Source: Streptomyces sp. GESEQ-35
GTDB lineage: Bacteria > Actinomycetota > Actinomycetes > Streptomycetales > Streptomycetaceae
Length of the DNA stretch: 64,000 nt
NCBI RefSeq assembly: GCF_017948485.1
Contig: NZ_JAFFSX010000038.1
Coordinates: 1 to 64,000, forward strand
Direction: 5' to 3'
Both the position numbers and the translations under genes were made by a program. Shown here in pieces: positions 43,911 through 52,748 of this stretch (position 1 is its first letter; the number at the start of each line of letters is the position of its first letter). Under the pieces are notes generated by a model that worked only from the letters and a program-made list of their open reading frames with translations, did no database searches and was not told where the DNA came from.

Positions 43911-45304
43911 ATGAGCGACTCGGAAACCACCACCCGCGCACCGGATGCGGTGCATCCGGTGCGCTGGACGGCGCTGGGGCTGCTCGGGCTGGCCCAGCTG
44001 ATGCTGATCCTCGACATCACCGTGGTCGCGATCGCCCTGCCTGACATGGGCTCCGAACTGGACCTGGGCCGCGCGGCACTGACCTGGGTGGTCAGCGGAT
44101 ACGCCCTCACGTTCGGCAGTCTCATGCTGCTCGGCGGCCGGGCCGCGGACCTGTTCGGCCCCAAGCGGGTCGTGCTGGCAGGGCTCGCCGTCTTCACCGC
44201 CGCGTCGCTGGCCGCCGGGCTCGCCACTGGCGCCCCGCTGCTGCTCGCCGCACGAATCGCCCAGGGGGCGGGCGCCGCGATGCTCTCGCCTGCCGCTCTG
44301 TCCGTGGTGGTGCGGCTGTTCGACGGTGACGAGCGCAATCGCGCGCTGGGCATCTGGTCGGCGCTCGGTGGAGGGGCGCCGCCCTCGGCGTGCTGCTGGG
44401 CGGGCTGATCACGGCAGGTCCGGGCTGGGCCTGGGTCTTCTTCGTCAACGTCCCCGTTGGCCTGGCCGTCCTCATCTCACTCGCCCGGATCCTGCCCCGC
44501 CTGCCCCGCGCGGCCACCGGCTCCCTCGACATACCCGGCGCCGTCCTGGTCGCCGCCGCGACCGGCGCCCTCATCTACGCCCTGATCCGTGCCGGTGACC
44601 ACGGCTGGCTCGACCTGGTCACCGTGGCCCTGGCCTTCGCCGCGGCAGCCGGCTACGCGGCCTTCGCCCTCTGGCAACGCCGGGCGGCGACACCGCTGAT
44701 GGACCTGCGGCTGCTCGGCCGGCGCCCCGTGGTGGCGGGGACCTTCGTGATCGCCGTCACCACGGCGCTGATGGTGGGGGCCTTCTTTCTCGGCTCCTTC
44801 TACCTCCAGAACCACCAGGGCCACGGCGCTCTGACAACCGGCGTGCTGTTCTTGCCGGTGGCGCTGCTGACCATGGTCGCCGCTGCTGCTGCCGGCCGCG
44901 TGATCGGCCGCATGGGGGCACGGCTGCTGGCTGTGCTCGCCCTCGCTGTGGCAGCCGCCGGGTTCCTCGTCCCGGTGCTCTGGTCCGGAACCACCGCAAT
45001 GGTCACCGGCGTAAGCGTGGCCGCGGCGGGACTGGGCGCCCTGTTCGTCGTCGCGTCCGCCACCGCACTCGCCACGGTCGCCCCCCACGAGGCCGGGGTG
45101 ACATCGGGCATCGTCAGTACCTTCCACGAGTTCGGCGCCTCGGCCGGCGCCGCGGCCGTCTCCAGCGCCGCCGCCACGAGTATCGCCGCCCACACCGGCG
45201 CCCAGACCGCCTCCGGCTTCGACGACGCGTTCCTCGTCGCCGCGGGCATGGCCGGAGTCTCCGCCGTCATCGCCCTGCGGCTGGTCCCCGCGAAGCATCA
45301 GTGA
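43911..45304 (+). pseudogene. MFS drug efflux transporter with a single-base frameshift
   Basis: Two adjoining frames encode one 14-helix MFS transporter (DHA2-like). The first part (43911 to about 44376) reads through motif A (GGRAADLFGPKR) and motif C-like ARIAQGAGAAMLSPAAL; the second continues LGVLLGGLITAGPGWAWVFFVNVPVG to 45304. At the G-run 44373-44376, adding one G restores GGGGAALGVLLGG and joins the frames. So either one G was lost (a recent inactivation) or the run was mis-sequenced. AGGGG at 43898 supports ATG 43911. It would export a drug under the TetR repressor. Confidence 0.85.
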
Positions 45305-45599
45305 GCCCGGGCCGACATACTTCCAGGCCGGCAGGGACGAGCCAGGCCCAGTACCTCCGCAGCCGCGGCTCGGCCGAAGCGGAAGACCCGCCCCACGCAT
45401 CCTGCCGGCCGCCGCATCGCAACGATCCCACTCACAACGGAAGCGGGCGTACCGCACGCCCCCGACGTGCTCACGGAGGCACTGGGCGCAGCCCTCCTGA
45501 TCGACGGACCCCAGCAGGAGGACTGAGCCATCCTTGACCTTGGCGCCGAAGCGGCTTCGGCCCGCCCATGACGTTTCCCGTCTGTCGAGGTGCACCCTC

Positions 45600-48029
45600 A
45601 TGAAGTCCCGATTGACGCTTGCGACTTGGCTGAGCGGACTCGACGGTTCCCGCCTGGCACGCGTACTCACCATGCGAAAGGACGCAGCCTCCTCTCCGGA
45701 ACCACGCTCGGTGGGGGAACTGGCGGACCGTCTCCAACGTCCGGGGTCAGTGGCACTCGTCCTGCCGCAGCTCACGCTGCCGTGCTTGCAGGCCGCCGAG
45801 GCGCTGGCAGCCCTGGGAGCACGAGCGACCCGGGACAGCCTCGCGGAGTTGCTCGGCTCGACATCCCCTGCGGCGGTACACGCGCTGGACGCGACCCTGG
45901 AGGCGCTGTCGGATCAGGCGCTCGTGTGGCACGACGGCGACGAGGCACTCCGCATGTCTACGCCCTTGCGGCAGGCGTGGAGCACGCCCCTGGGACTTGA
46001 CGCCCCACTGGAAGAGCTGCTGGCCGGCACCACCTCGGAGGAACTGCGCGGCATGCTGGCGGTCCTGGGTATCAAGCCACCCGGCAGCAAGCAGCAGCGG
46101 CTCGCGGCTCTGGTGGAGCATCACAGTGACGCGGAACGGGTCGCCGCGTTGGTGGCGGGGGCACCGGCGGCCACACGGAAGGTGCTTGAGCAGAGCGCCA
46201 GGTCCACGCCGCGTCAGTCACTGTTCGTCGTGTTCGGGGCTCCTGACCGCGACCTCGAACCGGGCGCCCGATGGGCACTCGACCGCGGCCTTCTGCTTCA
46301 GGACCGTCACCGGTACGGGGCCGTCCGGATGCCGGTCGAGGTGGCCTTGGCTCTGCGGGGCCCCGATTGGCACGCTCCGTTCGAACCTCTGCCGCCCGTC
46401 GCACAGTTGGTACCCATCACCTCATCGGAGGTGGAGCGGGAGGCCGCGGTGGCCGCCACCGCGTTCGCGGCCCATGCCGCCTCCGTTCTTACGGCGTGCG
46501 CGACCGCTCCACCGACCCGGCTGAAGTCGGGCGGGATCGGCGCGCGTGAACTGGCCCGGCTCGGCAAGGCCGCCCAAGCGGACGACGCCGTCGTACGCAT
46601 CGCCCTGGAGACCGCGTACGCCGCCGGACTGCTGGCCCGCGACGGCGATCGCGTACCTCCCACCGAGGCGTACGACGCCTGGGCCGAGCAGGAGCCCGCA
46701 GAACAACTCGCCGTACTGCTCCGGGCTTGGCGGGACCTGCCGCTCACCCCCACCCGGGCGCGCGACGAGGACAACAAGGCGCTTCCCGCGCTCGCCGGTG
46801 CGCCTGACTGCGGCGGCTGTCTGCAGGCCCGCCACGGGCTGCTCACAGCGGCCGCGGGGCTCCCGGCAGGACAGCGTGTGAAGGTCGCCTCGGAGCTGGG
46901 TCCGCTCGTGGCCTGGCACCGTCCGCTCGCCGACGACGCCTCGCCCCCGGACACGGCACCGTTCAGCACCGTGATCCGCGAAGGCGAACTGCTGGGCGTG
47001 CTGGCACGGGGTGCGCTGTCCCCGCTCGGTGCCCACCTGGCGGCCCACGCCGACGAGGAGCTCGACATCACGGCCCGGCGGCTGTTGCCCCCCGCGACCA
47101 CGACGGCCCGGATCGGCGCCGACCTCACCGCCGTCGTCACCGGCACCCCGTCCACGCGACTCGCGGCGCTGCTGGATTCGACGGCCGACCGGGAGACCAG
47201 TGGCACGGCGTCGGTATGGCGCTTCAGTGCCGGCAGTATCCGCCGGGCCCTGGACGCCGGCCGTACCCCGGACGACATCGCAGCCGACCTGGCAACCGTC
47301 TCCGCCACGGCCCTGCCACAGCCGCTGACCTATCTCATCGCCGACACCGCACGAGGTCACGGACGGGTGCGCATCGCCCCCGCGGCCTGTGTCATCCACG
47401 GCGACGAACCCGCGCTCCTGGCCGAACTCGCCGCCCACCGCGCACTGTCCAAGCTCGCCCTGCGGCAGCTCGCCCCGACGGTCCTGGTCAGCGACAGCCC
47501 ACCCGCGGCGACTCTCGCCGCGCTCCGTGCCGCGGGCTACGCCCCGGTCGCCGAGACCGCCGGGGGAACGGTACGCATCGAAAAGCGCCTGCCGCAGAGG
47601 GCCGCCGCTGCCGTCCCGCCCCCGCGAAGGAACGCAGGGCGGCGCGGCCCCCGGACCACCGCAACCCGCGCCTCGGACATGCCCACCGACGCCGGGACGG
47701 ACGTCCTGGCCGACCGGCTGCTCAAGGCCCCGCCGACAGCACCGGAACCCGACCCGTTCGGCAGCGGGGTGCCTTTCGCCACGGACACCGAGGAGATCGT
47801 CGCCGGATACGCGAAGCACCTGTCGTACAGCGACGTCCGCCAGGTCGCCCATGCCATCGACGCCGGTGCGGCCATCACGGTCGAGTACGTCGCCACCTCG
47901 GGCGACCGGACCGTACGCACCCTCAGCGACCTGGAACTCGACCCGCCCTACCTCGACGCCTGGTGCCACCTGCGCGAAGCGGAACGCGTCTTCACTCTCT
48001 CCCGCATCCACGGCGTGATGCCCGCGTAG
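45600..48029 (+). CDS. Helicase-associated protein with XPB/Ssl2-like N-terminal domain
   Basis: 809 aa from ATG 45600 (GAGG ten bases upstream). The family is annotated in actinobacteria as helicase-associated or XPB_Ssl2 N-terminal domain protein. Visible features: winged-helix-like repeats in the first 250 residues (LADRLQRPGSVALVLPQLTLPCLQAAEALAALG), an SAP-like segment (GMLAVLGIKPPGSKQQRLAALVEHH), the central domain LTYLIADTARGHGRVRIAPAACVIHGDEPALLAEL, and a WYL-like C-terminus (DAGAAITVEYVATSGDRTVRTLSDLELDPPYLDAWCHLREAERVFTLSRI). No Walker or DEAD motif, so it is not itself a helicase. Probably DNA-binding; role unknown. Confidence 0.78.
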   Translation: MKSRLTLATWLSGLDGSRLARVLTMRKDAASSPEPRSVGELADRLQRPGSVALVLPQLTLPCLQAAEALAALGARATRDSLAELLGSTSPAAVHALDATLEALSDQALVWHDGDEALRMSTPLRQAWSTPLGLDAPLEELLAGTTSEELRGMLAVLGIKPPGSKQQRLAALVEHHSDAERVAALVAGAPAATRKVLEQSARSTPRQSLFVVFGAPDRDLEPGARWALDRGLLLQDRHRYGAVRMPVEVALALRGPDWHAPFEPLPPVAQLVPITSSEVEREAAVAATAFAAHAASVLTACATAPPTRLKSGGIGARELARLGKAAQADDAVVRIALETAYAAGLLARDGDRVPPTEAYDAWAEQEPAEQLAVLLRAWRDLPLTPTRARDEDNKALPALAGAPDCGGCLQARHGLLTAAAGLPAGQRVKVASELGPLVAWHRPLADDASPPDTAPFSTVIREGELLGVLARGALSPLGAHLAAHADEELDITARRLLPPATTTARIGADLTAVVTGTPSTRLAALLDSTADRETSGTASVWRFSAGSIRRALDAGRTPDDIAADLATVSATALPQPLTYLIADTARGHGRVRIAPAACVIHGDEPALLAELAAHRALSKLALRQLAPTVLVSDSPPAATLAALRAAGYAPVAETAGGTVRIEKRLPQRAAAAVPPPRRNAGRRGPRTTATRASDMPTDAGTDVLADRLLKAPPTAPEPDPFGSGVPFATDTEEIVAGYAKHLSYSDVRQVAHAIDAGAAITVEYVATSGDRTVRTLSDLELDPPYLDAWCHLREAERVFTLSRIHGVMPA

Positions 48030-48123
48030 GACTCGGCGGCCAAGGCCGGGTGCCCGGGCGTGCCACCCCGCGGGCACCTCACGAGATTTACTTGACCCCA
48101 CCTTTGATATCAGCGAGGCACTC

Positions 48124-48195
48124 GTGAGCCGGACGGTTATCGACCTGGACGAAACCAGGCGGCAGCCGCCGGGCTCATCGCCACCTGCCCGATAG
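48124..48195 (+). pseudogene. Truncated VapB-type antitoxin remnant
   Basis: GTG 48124 opens a 23-codon frame starting VSRTVIDLDETRRQPPG, close to the conserved start of VapB ribbon-helix-helix antitoxins (MSRTVIDLDDE). GCGAGG lies ten bases upstream, with TTGACC and GATATC promoter-like elements further up. Homology stops after about 11 residues and the frame closes at 48195. No VapC toxin is present. It abuts the right island repeat, so the truncation probably happened at that junction. Confidence 0.45.
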
Positions 48196-48220
48196 GCGGG
48201 CGATGGTTGCAGTTCTGGTT

Positions 48221-48247
48221 GGGCCCTTCGACGTGTGCGGTCTCAGT
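48221..48247. repeat. Right direct repeat of the putative island
   Basis: GGGCCCTTCG, A, CGTGTG, C, GGTCTCAGT: 25 of 27 bases identical to 35528-35554, same orientation. It overlaps the complement of the stop codon (48243-48245) of the Stealth gene, so removing the island would place that gene directly after the tRNA-Ser terminator. Confidence 0.6.
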
Positions 48248-50069
48248 CGCGAAGCTGTGCTTCCTTCCGCGTCGGCTGCCGCCGGAGACGCGCTGTGAGC
48301 GGCGGGAGCGGGCGGGAGGTGGGCCGGGGCGGCCCTTCGAAGCGGCTCGGAAACGGGTACTTGCGGTTCAGGAAGGCGTCGATGGCGAGCTGGGCCGCCG
48401 GTCTGGCCGCCGGGGCGGTGTCCACGTCGTTGAGACAGAAGAAGTCGATGTCCTCGCCGGTGGCGAGGCGGGCCAGGCGCCGCCGCATGTCGAGGGTGCC
48501 CAGTTGCACATAGCGGAAGCGGTAGTCGGCCGGGACGGCCCGGCCGGTGGCGATCGCCCAGTGGTGGTGGAGTGTGGACGCCGGAGCGACGTCGGAGGTG
48601 GAGCGGAAGCGCGAATAGGAGGTCCGCTCCAGTTCCTCGATTCCGAGGCTCTCCATCTCCCGCATGACCGACAGCAGTTGGGGATGCGGGGTGTGCAACG
48701 ACTTGTTGGTGATGTGTCTGCCGTGGAAGCGTCTGATCACCTCGCGGGCGTTCTTGCCCGCGGAGTTCGGGGCCGGTTCGAGTGGGTGTGGAGCGCCGAC
48801 TCCGAGTTTCAGCGGGGACAGGGGGATGCGGGCGATGCCGTTGCCGTGGAAGAAGTGCTCGGCCCGTACCGGGCGATTGATGAAAACGTCGTCGTTGAAG
48901 TAGAGGTAGTGCTCCGACAGGCCCGGGATGTGATGCAGCCTGCTCTCTATCGCGTGCGAGTTGAAGACGGGGAGCGCGTCGGCCGGGAGGATGTCCCGGT
49001 GGTCGACCACGGTCAGGCCCTCCGCGTCCGGGTCCAGCCAGGCGGGGATCTGGGAGTCGGTCACGAGGTAGACGTGCCGGACGAACCCGGCGTACATCTC
49101 CAACGAGCGCAGTGCGTACTTCAGTTCGTCATGGCTGGTGTAGCGGGAGGCACCGGTCTCGCGCGGAGCGATGACGTTGTCGGAGAGCGCCTGATGGGCG
49201 CGGCGCTTCGAGGCCATCGCCGGGTCGTCCCCGTCGACCCAGGTGTACACGGCGTCGACGGGGAAGCGCACCTCGTCGATGCCCGGCTCGGCGAACGGAG
49301 CGAACGTCGGTACGTTGCGGTGGCGGACCGCGACCGCCGCAGGACGCTGCGCCGCCGCCGGGAGCACTTCGGACACGGAGTTGCGGCGCGGAGCGACGAG
49401 CGCCGGGCCGATGACGTCCGGTAACCGGCTGCCGGGCACGGTGAGCCAGGAGGGATCCGGGGCGGTGCCGAGGTCCTGGCCGTGACGCCAGAATTCGATG
49501 TCGCAGCCCGTTTCCAGGCCGGTGAGGACCTGACCATTCGGGCCGAGGCGCACCACGCCCGTGCGGAGCACCCCGGCCCGCCGCAGCGCCCGCGGCAGCT
49601 TCCCGTCGGTCCACAGTGCCGCGTTCGTCACGGTGCCGTCCGGTCCGACGGCGCCGACATACCCGACGGTGCCGGCGAAGCGCTGGGCGGCCCGGGAGAG
49701 GACCGCGTCACGGTAGGTCTCGTCGACGCCGATGACGTGCCGCGGCGCACTGTGCCCGTGGTCGGCGGGGACCAGGAAGTACGGGACGCCGAGCCCTTCC
49801 AGCAGGGCGCACACCCGCTCCAGATCCGCTTCCACGGCGTCCACGGCCCTGTAGCCGGCGACCGTACGGCCGTAGAGCCGCATCGGTCCGAAGGTGACCT
49901 TGCGCAGTCCGGGGACCGCGGCCCGCAGGCGCCGTCGGGCCCTGGTCGCGCGCAGCGCCCAGAGCCGGGCCGCCGGCCAGAGCCTCAGGCGCGCCAGAAA
50001 GTCCCGGGCCGCTCGGATGCCCCCCGGCCGTCCAAAGCGCTGACGGATGTCAATGCCCCCCATGTCCAT
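48243..50069 (-). CDS. Stealth-family sugar-phosphate transferase 1
   Basis: 608 aa. The four Stealth regions are visible: VDAVYTWVDGDDP (CR1), SRYTSHDELKYALRSLEMYAG with VRHVYLVTD (CR2), HRDILPADALPVFNSHAIESRLHHIPGL with YLYFNDDVFI (CR3), and DFFCLNDVD near residue 540 (CR4). These enzymes transfer hexose-1-phosphate units to make phosphodiester-linked wall or capsular polysaccharides. N-terminal 40 residues are basic without a signal peptide. A second Stealth gene follows upstream after 15 bp, forming an operon. Confidence 0.88.
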   Translation of the reverse strand: MDMGGIDIRQRFGRPGGIRAARDFLARLRLWPAARLWALRATRARRRLRAAVPGLRKVTFGPMRLYGRTVAGYRAVDAVEADLERVCALLEGLGVPYFLVPADHGHSAPRHVIGVDETYRDAVLSRAAQRFAGTVGYVGAVGPDGTVTNAALWTDGKLPRALRRAGVLRTGVVRLGPNGQVLTGLETGCDIEFWRHGQDLGTAPDPSWLTVPGSRLPDVIGPALVAPRRNSVSEVLPAAAQRPAAVAVRHRNVPTFAPFAEPGIDEVRFPVDAVYTWVDGDDPAMASKRRAHQALSDNVIAPRETGASRYTSHDELKYALRSLEMYAGFVRHVYLVTDSQIPAWLDPDAEGLTVVDHRDILPADALPVFNSHAIESRLHHIPGLSEHYLYFNDDVFINRPVRAEHFFHGNGIARIPLSPLKLGVGAPHPLEPAPNSAGKNAREVIRRFHGRHITNKSLHTPHPQLLSVMREMESLGIEELERTSYSRFRSTSDVAPASTLHHHWAIATGRAVPADYRFRYVQLGTLDMRRRLARLATGEDIDFFCLNDVDTAPAARPAAQLAIDAFLNRKYPFPSRFEGPPRPTSRPLPPLTARLRRQPTRKEAQLRD

Positions 50070-50083
50070 GCCCCCCGCCCTCG

Positions 50084-51781
50084 TTACTTCTGCTTCTCGT
50101 ACGGGCTCGCGAAGGGGAAGTAGTCCTCCAGGAACTCGTTCATGCGGACGCCCACCTGCTCTCGTTCCTCGGGCGGTACGTCGACGTCGTTGAGGCAGAA
50201 GAAGTCGAAGCGGCGGTTGCGGCGCAGGTCGCGCAGGCGCACCTCGGCGTCCGGACGGCTGATGTTCACGTACCGGAAGCTGTACTTCCCCGGCACGCCG
50301 CGGCCGGTCGTCAGCGCGTACTGGTAGAGCAGCGGGGCCGTCAGGGCGATGTCCTGCGGCGCGCGGAAGCGGGACGCCGTGGTGCGGCGGATGTCCTCCG
50401 AGAAGAGCTCCTCCAGCGCCCGCAGTGTCTCTCGCTGCTGCGGCAGCGGGGTGTGCATGAAGTTGTTCGTCGTCATCCGCCCGAACTTCTCCAGCAGCAG
50501 CCGACGGACGTTCTTGCTCGCGGAGTTGGTGGCCGTCTCCTCGGCGTGCGGCTTGCCGACGCCGATCTTGAGCGGGGACACCGGGATCTTCATCAGACCG
50601 CTGCCGTGGAAGAAGTGCTCGGCGGTGACCCGGCGGCCGACGAACACGTCGTCGTTGAAGTAGAGGTAGTGGTCCGACAGGCCCGGGATGTGGTGCAGGC
50701 GGGTCTCGATCGCGTGGGAGTTGAACACCGGCAGGACGCCCTCGGGGAAGATGTCGCGGTGGTCGACGACCGTGATCCCCGGGGCCCGGGCGTCGAGCCA
50801 GTGCGGCTTCTGGCCGTCGGTCACGAGGTAGATGTGCCGGACGAAGTCGGCGTACATCGCGAGCGAGCGCAGCGAGTACTTCAGCTCGTCATGGCTGGTG
50901 TAGCGGGAGGCGTTGGTCTCCTTGTCCAGGATCTCGGCGGTGCCGTGCTCCTGGTACCGGGCCCGCTTGGCGCGCATCTCCGGCTGCTCGCCGTCCACCC
51001 AGGTGTAGACGACATCGACGGGGAAGGTCACGTCGTTCACGGTCGGCAGGGTGAGCGGGACGAAGCTCGGCAGCTCCCGGTCGCCGACCTGCACCGTGGC
51101 CGGCTTCTGCTCGGACGCCGGAAGTACGTCCGTGATGCCGTTGTTCCGCGGCGCGACGAGGGAATCGGCGAAGACGTCCTCGGACGCCTGCGGCTGCACC
51201 TTGGCCAGTCGGCGAGGTCCGTCGTCGGAGGCGAGGAGCTCTGCCCCGTCTTCCCAGAACTCGACGTCGCAGGCGAGTTCCGGCCCGGCGAGCAGCTGGC
51301 CCGAGGGCCCGAGGTGGTTCTCCCCGATCCGCAGTGCGGGGGCCGTACGCAGTGGGGTCGGCAGTACACCGTCCATGAACAGTGCGGGGTGCTTGAGCCT
51401 TCCGCCGGGCAGCGGTCTGCCGATGAACACCGCCTTCCCCGCGTTCTGCGCCTCGAGGGTGGTGAGGAAGCGCTCCCGGTCTACGGCGTTCATGCCGACC
51501 GTGTGGCGTGTACGGGAGACCGGTACCAGGAAGTAGGGGATACCTTCCTGCTCCAGCGCGGCGACGACCAGGCCGAGGTTGGCGGCGGCGGCCTCGGCAG
51601 CGCTGAACCGGGTCACGACCCGTCCGTAGAGCCGCTGGCCGCGCACGGCCACCGGGCGGAGCTCCGGATCTGTGACCGCCGCCATGCGGCGCCGCCGCAT
51701 GGTGCGCAGCTGCCACACCCTTTCGGCGGCCTTCCGCTCGACTCGCGGTCGCATCCGCCGGGCAAAGGAACGCACAGTCAC
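50084..51781 (-). CDS. Stealth-family sugar-phosphate transferase 2
   Basis: 565 aa, clearly homologous to its neighbour over its length: VDVVYTWVDGEQP (CR1), SRYTSHDELKYSLRSLAMYAD with VRHIYLVTD (CR2), HRDIFPEGVLPVFNSHAIETRLHHIPGL with YLYFNDDVF (CR3), DFFCLNDVD (CR4). N-terminal domain LYGRVVTRFSAAEAAAANLGLVVAALEQEGIPYFLVPVS is also shared. Transcribed first, 15 bp ahead of the other. Two paralogues suggest a two-residue repeating phosphopolysaccharide or alternate acceptors. Confidence 0.88.
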   Translation of the reverse strand: MTVRSFARRMRPRVERKAAERVWQLRTMRRRRMAAVTDPELRPVAVRGQRLYGRVVTRFSAAEAAAANLGLVVAALEQEGIPYFLVPVSRTRHTVGMNAVDRERFLTTLEAQNAGKAVFIGRPLPGGRLKHPALFMDGVLPTPLRTAPALRIGENHLGPSGQLLAGPELACDVEFWEDGAELLASDDGPRRLAKVQPQASEDVFADSLVAPRNNGITDVLPASEQKPATVQVGDRELPSFVPLTLPTVNDVTFPVDVVYTWVDGEQPEMRAKRARYQEHGTAEILDKETNASRYTSHDELKYSLRSLAMYADFVRHIYLVTDGQKPHWLDARAPGITVVDHRDIFPEGVLPVFNSHAIETRLHHIPGLSDHYLYFNDDVFVGRRVTAEHFFHGSGLMKIPVSPLKIGVGKPHAEETATNSASKNVRRLLLEKFGRMTTNNFMHTPLPQQRETLRALEELFSEDIRRTTASRFRAPQDIALTAPLLYQYALTTGRGVPGKYSFRYVNISRPDAEVRLRDLRRNRRFDFFCLNDVDVPPEEREQVGVRMNEFLEDYFPFASPYEKQK

Positions 51782-51885
51782 GTTCTGAGCTCCTCTTCAT
51801 CAACCCCTGAATAACCCTGCGTTAACCAGACGGACGCATGCGACGGAAGGTTGTAGAAGAGTTAGCCGAGAATTAACGCTCAGTT

Positions 51886-51921
51886 CTCAGGGCCGGACCA
51901 CGAAAGTGGTTCGGCCCTGAG
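51886..51921 (-). terminator. Terminator of the ABC/DUF4097 operon
   Basis: CTCAGGGCCGGACCAC (51886-51901), loop GAAA, GTGGTTCGGCCCTGAG (51906-51921): 16-bp stem with one G-T pair, ten bases beyond the permease stop. The preceding A/T-rich 51782-51885 region carries the Stealth promoter. Confidence 0.85.
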
Positions 51922-51929
51922 GTGTTCGT

Positions 51930-52748
51930 CTACTTCGGGTCGCGGTTGAAGGACGCCTTGGACCAGAAGTAGCCGAGTACGGCGAGGCCCAGGCACCAGG
52001 CGATGGAGATCCACCAGTTGTGGCCGATCTCGGTGCCGAGGAGCAGGCCGCGCAGGGTCTCGATGGTCGGGGTGAACGGCTGGTACTCGGCGATCGGCTG
52101 GAACCAGCCCGGCATCGCGTCGACCGGGACGAAGGCGCTGGAGATGAGGGGCAGGAAGATCAGCGGCATCGCGTTGTTGCTGGCCGCTTCGGCGTTCGGG
52201 CTGACCAGGCCCATGCCGACCGCGATCCAGGTGAGCGCCAGGGCGAACAGGACGAGCAGGGCGAAGCCCGCGACCCACTCCAGGACGGTGGCGTCGGTGG
52301 AGCGGAAGCCGATGGCCACACCGACGGCGCCGACGAAGACCACGCTCAGCACGCACTGGAGCACGCTGCCGATGACATGTCCGATGAGGATGGAGCCGCG
52401 GTGGATCCGCATCGTGCGGAAGCGGGCGATGATGCCCTCGGTCATGTCCGTGGACACCGACACCGCGGTGCCGATCGTGGTGCCGCCGATGGTCATCAGC
52501 AGGATGCCCGGGACGAGATAGGCGATGTACTCGGAGCGGTCGGCTCCGCCGCCGCCGATGCCCGCGCTCATCACGTCGCCGAAGAGGTAGACGAACAGCA
52601 GGAGCAGCATGATCGGCGTGAGCAGCAGGTTCAGGGTCATGGACGGGTAGCGCCGGGCGTGCAGCAGGTTGCGGCGCAGCATGGTGCTCGAGTTGCGCAC
52701 GGCCAGGGAGATCCGGGCCGGGTGGGCGGGAGCCTGGGTGGAGCTCAT
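51930..52748 (-). CDS. ABC-2 type permease (drug/lipid exporter)
   Basis: 272 aa from ATG 52748. Six helices with the ABC-2 core, including YLVPGILLMTIGGTTIGTAVSVSTDMTEGIIARFRTMRI and the signature EAASNNAMPLIFLPLISSAFVPVDAMPGWFQPIAEYQPFTPTIETLR typical of DrrB/daunorubicin-type exporters. Its start overlaps the ATPase stop (ATGA, 52745-52748). Confidence 0.9.
   Translation of the reverse strand: MSSTQAPAHPARISLAVRNSSTMLRRNLLHARRYPSMTLNLLLTPIMLLLLFVYLFGDVMSAGIGGGGADRSEYIAYLVPGILLMTIGGTTIGTAVSVSTDMTEGIIARFRTMRIHRGSILIGHVIGSVLQCVLSVVFVGAVGVAIGFRSTDATVLEWVAGFALLVLFALALTWIAVGMGLVSPNAEAASNNAMPLIFLPLISSAFVPVDAMPGWFQPIAEYQPFTPTIETLRGLLLGTEIGHNWWISIAWCLGLAVLGYFWSKASFNRDPK

Noticed and set aside
45305..45599. 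Minus-strand frame with GSVLLLGSVDQEGCAQC
   Set aside because: Short, no start with a ribosome-binding site, and no domain recognised; left unannotated.
35643..48240. Looked for an integrase, excisionase or relaxase in the island
   Set aside because: None seen; all substantial frames are accounted for by other families.
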